Assembly: GCA_029960905.1 (NCBI GenBank)
Contig: JASBVU010000063.1
Span: 1 to 8,562, forward strand
From: Thermoanaerobacterium sp.
GTDB lineage: Bacteria; Bacillota; Thermoanaerobacteria; Thermoanaerobacterales; Thermoanaerobacteraceae
DNA length: 8,562 nt
Reading direction: 5' to 3'
The first letter of the stretch is position 1, and every line of letters begins with the position of its first letter. Shown here in pieces: positions 7,201 through 8,562 of this stretch. Position numbers and translations under genes: made by a program. A model generated the notes under the pieces. That model was not told the DNA's origin. It saw only the letters and a list, made by a program, of their open reading frames with translations, and did not search any database.

Positions 7201-8151
7201 ATGGCAGTACCATTATTAGTAATTGTAGGACCAACTGCTTCAGGAAAATCAAGATTATCTGTAGAAATTGCTAAATTTTATAATGGCGAAATAATATCTG
7301 CTGACTCAATGCAGATATATAAATATATGAATATAGGAACTGCTAAAATAACAGATGAAGAAAAACAAGGGATACCACATTATATGATAGATATAGTTGA
7401 ACCAAATATTAAATTTAGCGTTGCTGAATACGAGAAAATGGCTAAGCCATTAATAGATGATATTTTTAAAAGAGGAAAATTACCAATTGTTGTTGGCGGA
7501 ACTGGATTATATGTGGATTCATTGATTTACGTAATGAACTTTTCAGAATATATCGGTAATGATGATTTTAGATCTGCATTGAAAAATATAGCAACTGTTT
7601 TTGGCAATGAATATTTATTTGAAAGATTAAAAATCGTCGATTCTAAAACTTATTCTAAACTTCATCCAAACGATTTAAGGAGAGTCATTAGAGCTTTAGA
7701 AGTTTACCAATTTACAGGTATACCAATTTCGGTTTATCAGGAGTTAAGCAATAAGCGAATCAATCCAAACTATAATGTTATAATGATAGGCTTAAATTAT
7801 AGAAATAGGGAAACATTGTATAAAAAAATCGATGACAGAGTAGATGCGATGATAAAAAATAATTTAATAGATGAAGTGGTAAATTTACTAAAAATAGGGT
7901 ATAATAAGTATGGCACATCGATGCAGGCATTAGGGTATAAAGAAATTGTTGAATATTTGGAGGGAAAAGTTTCATTAAAAGAAGCAATTGATAATTTAAA
8001 AAAGAAAACAAGGAGGTATGCAAAAAGACAAATAACGTGGTTTAAAAATTACAAAATTATAAATTGGTTTTATGTTGACGATTATAATAGCTTTGAAGAT
8101 CTTGAAAAAAATATTATCTCTTTTTTAGCAGGAAAATTAAGATTTAAGTAG
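7201..8151 (+). CDS. miaA: tRNA dimethylallyltransferase MiaA
   Basis: MiaA transfers a dimethylallyl group from dimethylallyl diphosphate to N6 of A37 in tRNAs reading UNN codons, producing the i6A that MiaB then methylthiolates. The 316-residue length is normal. Visible motifs are the P-loop GPTASGKS (10-17), the substrate loop ADSMQIYK with D35, then GTAK and GIPHYMIDI, the GGTGLY turn (99-104), RRVIRALEVY in the core, MQALGYKE (241-248) and the basic RRYAKRQITWF (271-281), all family hallmarks. The middle of the protein forms the helical insertion that clamps the anticodon stem-loop in known MiaA structures. It lies 10 bp after mutL and 42 bp before hfq, the same mutL-miaA-hfq order as in E. 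coli. The only internal oddity is a perfect GGAGG made by two AGG codons at 8011-8016. Confidence 0.98.
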   Translation: MAVPLLVIVGPTASGKSRLSVEIAKFYNGEIISADSMQIYKYMNIGTAKITDEEKQGIPHYMIDIVEPNIKFSVAEYEKMAKPLIDDIFKRGKLPIVVGGTGLYVDSLIYVMNFSEYIGNDDFRSALKNIATVFGNEYLFERLKIVDSKTYSKLHPNDLRRVIRALEVYQFTGIPISVYQELSNKRINPNYNVIMIGLNYRNRETLYKKIDDRVDAMIKNNLIDEVVNLLKIGYNKYGTSMQALGYKEIVEYLEGKVSLKEAIDNLKKKTRRYAKRQITWFKNYKIINWFYVDDYNSFEDLEKNIISFLAGKLRFK

Positions 8152-8167
8152 AATATAAATAATTATT

Positions 8168-8185
8168 AACAACAATAGAAGGGGG
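8168..8185 (+). promoter_or_regulatory. hfq leader: SD preceded by A-R-N triplets
   Basis: The SD is AAGGGGG (8179-8185), 8 bases before the ATG at 8194. Immediately upstream and overlapping it are five consecutive A-purine-N triplets (AAC AAC AAT AGA AGG, 8168-8182). A-R-N repeats are the binding motif of the distal face of E. coli Hfq, and E. coli hfq mRNA is translationally autoregulated. Whether Hfq of this Gram-positive type reads the same motif is uncertain. The SD is clear; the regulatory reading is inference. Confidence 0.5.
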
Positions 8186-8193
8186 ATGGCTAT

Positions 8194-8448
8194 ATGAATC
8201 AAAAAACAGCTATCAATTTACAGGATATCTTTTTAAATCAGGTAAGGAAAGAACATATTGCTGTAACAGTTTATCTGATTAATGGCTTTCAGTTAAAAGG
8301 CATGGTTAAGGGTTTTGATAATTTCACGGTTGTATTAGAAACAGACAATAAGCAGCAGCAGCTTATATATAAACATGCTGTTTCTACAATAACGCCATTA
8401 AAACCAGTAATTTTTACAACGACTGAAAAAGACGAAAAACAGCAATAA
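8194..8448 (+). CDS. hfq: RNA chaperone Hfq
   Basis: Hfq forms a hexameric Sm-fold ring that binds A-rich and U-rich RNA and, in many bacteria, aids sRNA-mRNA pairing. The 84-residue protein starts with NLQDIFLNQ, including Q10 and D11 of the proximal U-binding face. The Sm1 motif follows with [10 protein letters not shown] and FDNF (41-44; F44 corresponds to the E. coli F42 pocket). Sm2 is YKHAVSTI with K60 and H61. The rim, arginine-rich in E. coli, reads RKEH at 18-21, a reduced basic patch as in other Firmicutes. The C-terminal tail after the core is short and charged. A QQQ run (CAGCAGCAG near 8356) sits in the variable loop before Sm2. It is the last gene of the cluster and is followed 13 bp later by a terminator. 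Identity is firm; how much this bacterium relies on Hfq cannot be read from the sequence. Confidence 0.98.
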   Translation: MNQKTAINLQDIFLNQVRKEHIAVTVYLINGFQLKGMVKGFDNFTVVLETDNKQQQLIYKHAVSTITPLKPVIFTTTEKDEKQQ

Positions 8449-8461
8449 TGTAGGAAAACGC

Positions 8462-8494
8462 AAAAACAGTATTAGCTATTCTAATACTGTTTTT
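8462..8494 (+). terminator. Rho-independent terminator after hfq
   Basis: A perfect 14-bp stem (8462-8475 with 8481-8494) closes the 5-base loop CTATT. The 3' arm ends in TTTTT (8490-8494), which forms both the lower stem and the U-tract. It begins 13 bp after the hfq stop and ends the miaB-hfq run. There is no matching T-tract for the opposite strand outside the stem, so it is best read as a + strand terminator. Confidence 0.9.
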
Positions 8495-8539
8495 AAATAT
8501 TGGAGGTATGCATTTTTTAAATATTGGAGGTATGCATTT
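8490..8539 (+). repeat. 24-bp tandem duplication carrying the SD
   Basis: Bases 8490-8513 are repeated exactly at 8514-8537, and identity runs two bases further (26 matching positions at period 24). Each copy contains TTAAATATTGGAGG followed by TATGCAT, so there are two SD sites (8502-8506 and 8526-8530). The second SD lies 9 bases before the ATG at 8540 and is the working one. The first copy overlaps the T-tract of the hfq terminator. The unit is a multiple of three, so the in-frame ATGs at 8508 and 8532 share a reading frame that ends at the TGA at 8541-8543. Confidence 0.9.
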
Positions 8540-8562
8540 ATGAGAATTGGATTTATAGGAAC
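8540..8562 (+). CDS. Start of a probable NAD(P)-binding Rossmann-fold protein (partial)
   Basis: Only seven codons and two bases are in the window, reading MRIGFIG and then a codon beginning AC (threonine). A strand-then-GxxG opening of this form is typical of NAD(P)-dependent dehydrogenases and reductases. Pyrroline-5-carboxylate reductase (ProC) often starts this way, but so do prephenate dehydrogenase and hydroxyisobutyrate dehydrogenase relatives, so no symbol is given. The ATG at 8540 has GGAGG 9 bases upstream. The gene is cut by the window end. It lies just past the hfq terminator, with no recognisable promoter in the 45 bases between. Confidence 0.55.

Noticed and set aside
6348..7252. 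Open frames of 120-130 codons on the - strand opposite mutL
   Set aside because: They lie antisense to a fully motif-supported gene, have low-complexity hydrophobic, Ile/Phe/Ser-rich composition typical of the complement of AT-rich coding DNA, and match no family I recognise.
8011..8035. Perfect SD followed by ATG inside miaA
   Set aside because: It comes from the conserved Arg-Arg-Tyr codons. The out-of-frame ATG at 8018 is one base from the SD and opens only five codons before a stop.
8075..8117. Promoter-like TTGACG and TATAAT/TATTAT hexamers near the end of miaA that might serve hfq
   Set aside because: No pair has a 16-18 bp spacer, and isolated -10-like hexamers are frequent in DNA this AT-rich.
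8350..8365. CAG triplet repeat in hfq
   Set aside because: Only three units, encoding QQQ in a variable loop. Too short to count as a repeat locus.
1..8562. Mobile element, defence island, CRISPR array, tRNA or riboswitch
   Set aside because: All long frames on the + strand are conserved housekeeping genes. No transposase, integrase, spaced repeats, cloverleaf or aptamer-like leader was seen, and composition is uniform.

Overview
This window looks like a housekeeping segment from a low-G+C Gram-positive bacterium, most plausibly a clostridial anaerobe and perhaps of the Thermoanaerobacterium/Thermoanaerobacter type. The grounds are very AT-rich coding sequence on one strand, strong GGAGG-type Shine-Dalgarno (SD) sites, a RicA/YmcA family protein, Firmicutes-type MutS and MutL without a MutH, and gene order. 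The genus is inference; the low-G+C Firmicute assignment is well supported.

Layout, all on the + strand. Bases 1-42 end with the Rho-independent terminator of an unseen upstream gene. An orphan cheR (chemotaxis receptor methyltransferase) follows at 73-840, probably from a TTG start. A 131-bp intergenic stretch (841-971) holds a 14-bp palindrome, weak promoter candidates and imperfect AT-rich repeats. A tight cluster then runs miaB (972-2387), ricA/ymcA (2380-2760), mutS (2778-5351), mutL (5358-7190), miaA (7201-8151) and hfq (8194-8448). Its junctions are an 8-bp overlap and gaps of 17, 6, 10 and 42 bp. It ends at a strong terminator (8462-8494). Past that, a 24-bp tandem duplication carrying two SD copies precedes the first seven codons of a probable Rossmann-fold NAD(P)-dependent enzyme.

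The cluster joins three RNA/DNA quality functions. MiaA prenylates A37 of tRNAs that read UNN codons, and MiaB adds the methylthio group, giving ms2i6A37; the two genes bracket the set. MutS and MutL are the complete mismatch recognition and nicking pair. RicA and Hfq act in mRNA processing and RNA binding. The order combines the Bacillus arrangement (miaB-ymcA-...-mutS-mutL) with the mutL-miaA-hfq order of E. coli, so it looks ancestral rather than accessory.

I found no mobile element, CRISPR array, tRNA, rRNA, defence system or broken gene. Nothing here amounts to a new system. The points most worth a second look are the duplicated SD leader before the last gene, a run of A-R-N triplets overlapping the hfq SD, the RicA cysteine cluster translationally coupled to MiaB, and the cheR-miaB intergenic region.
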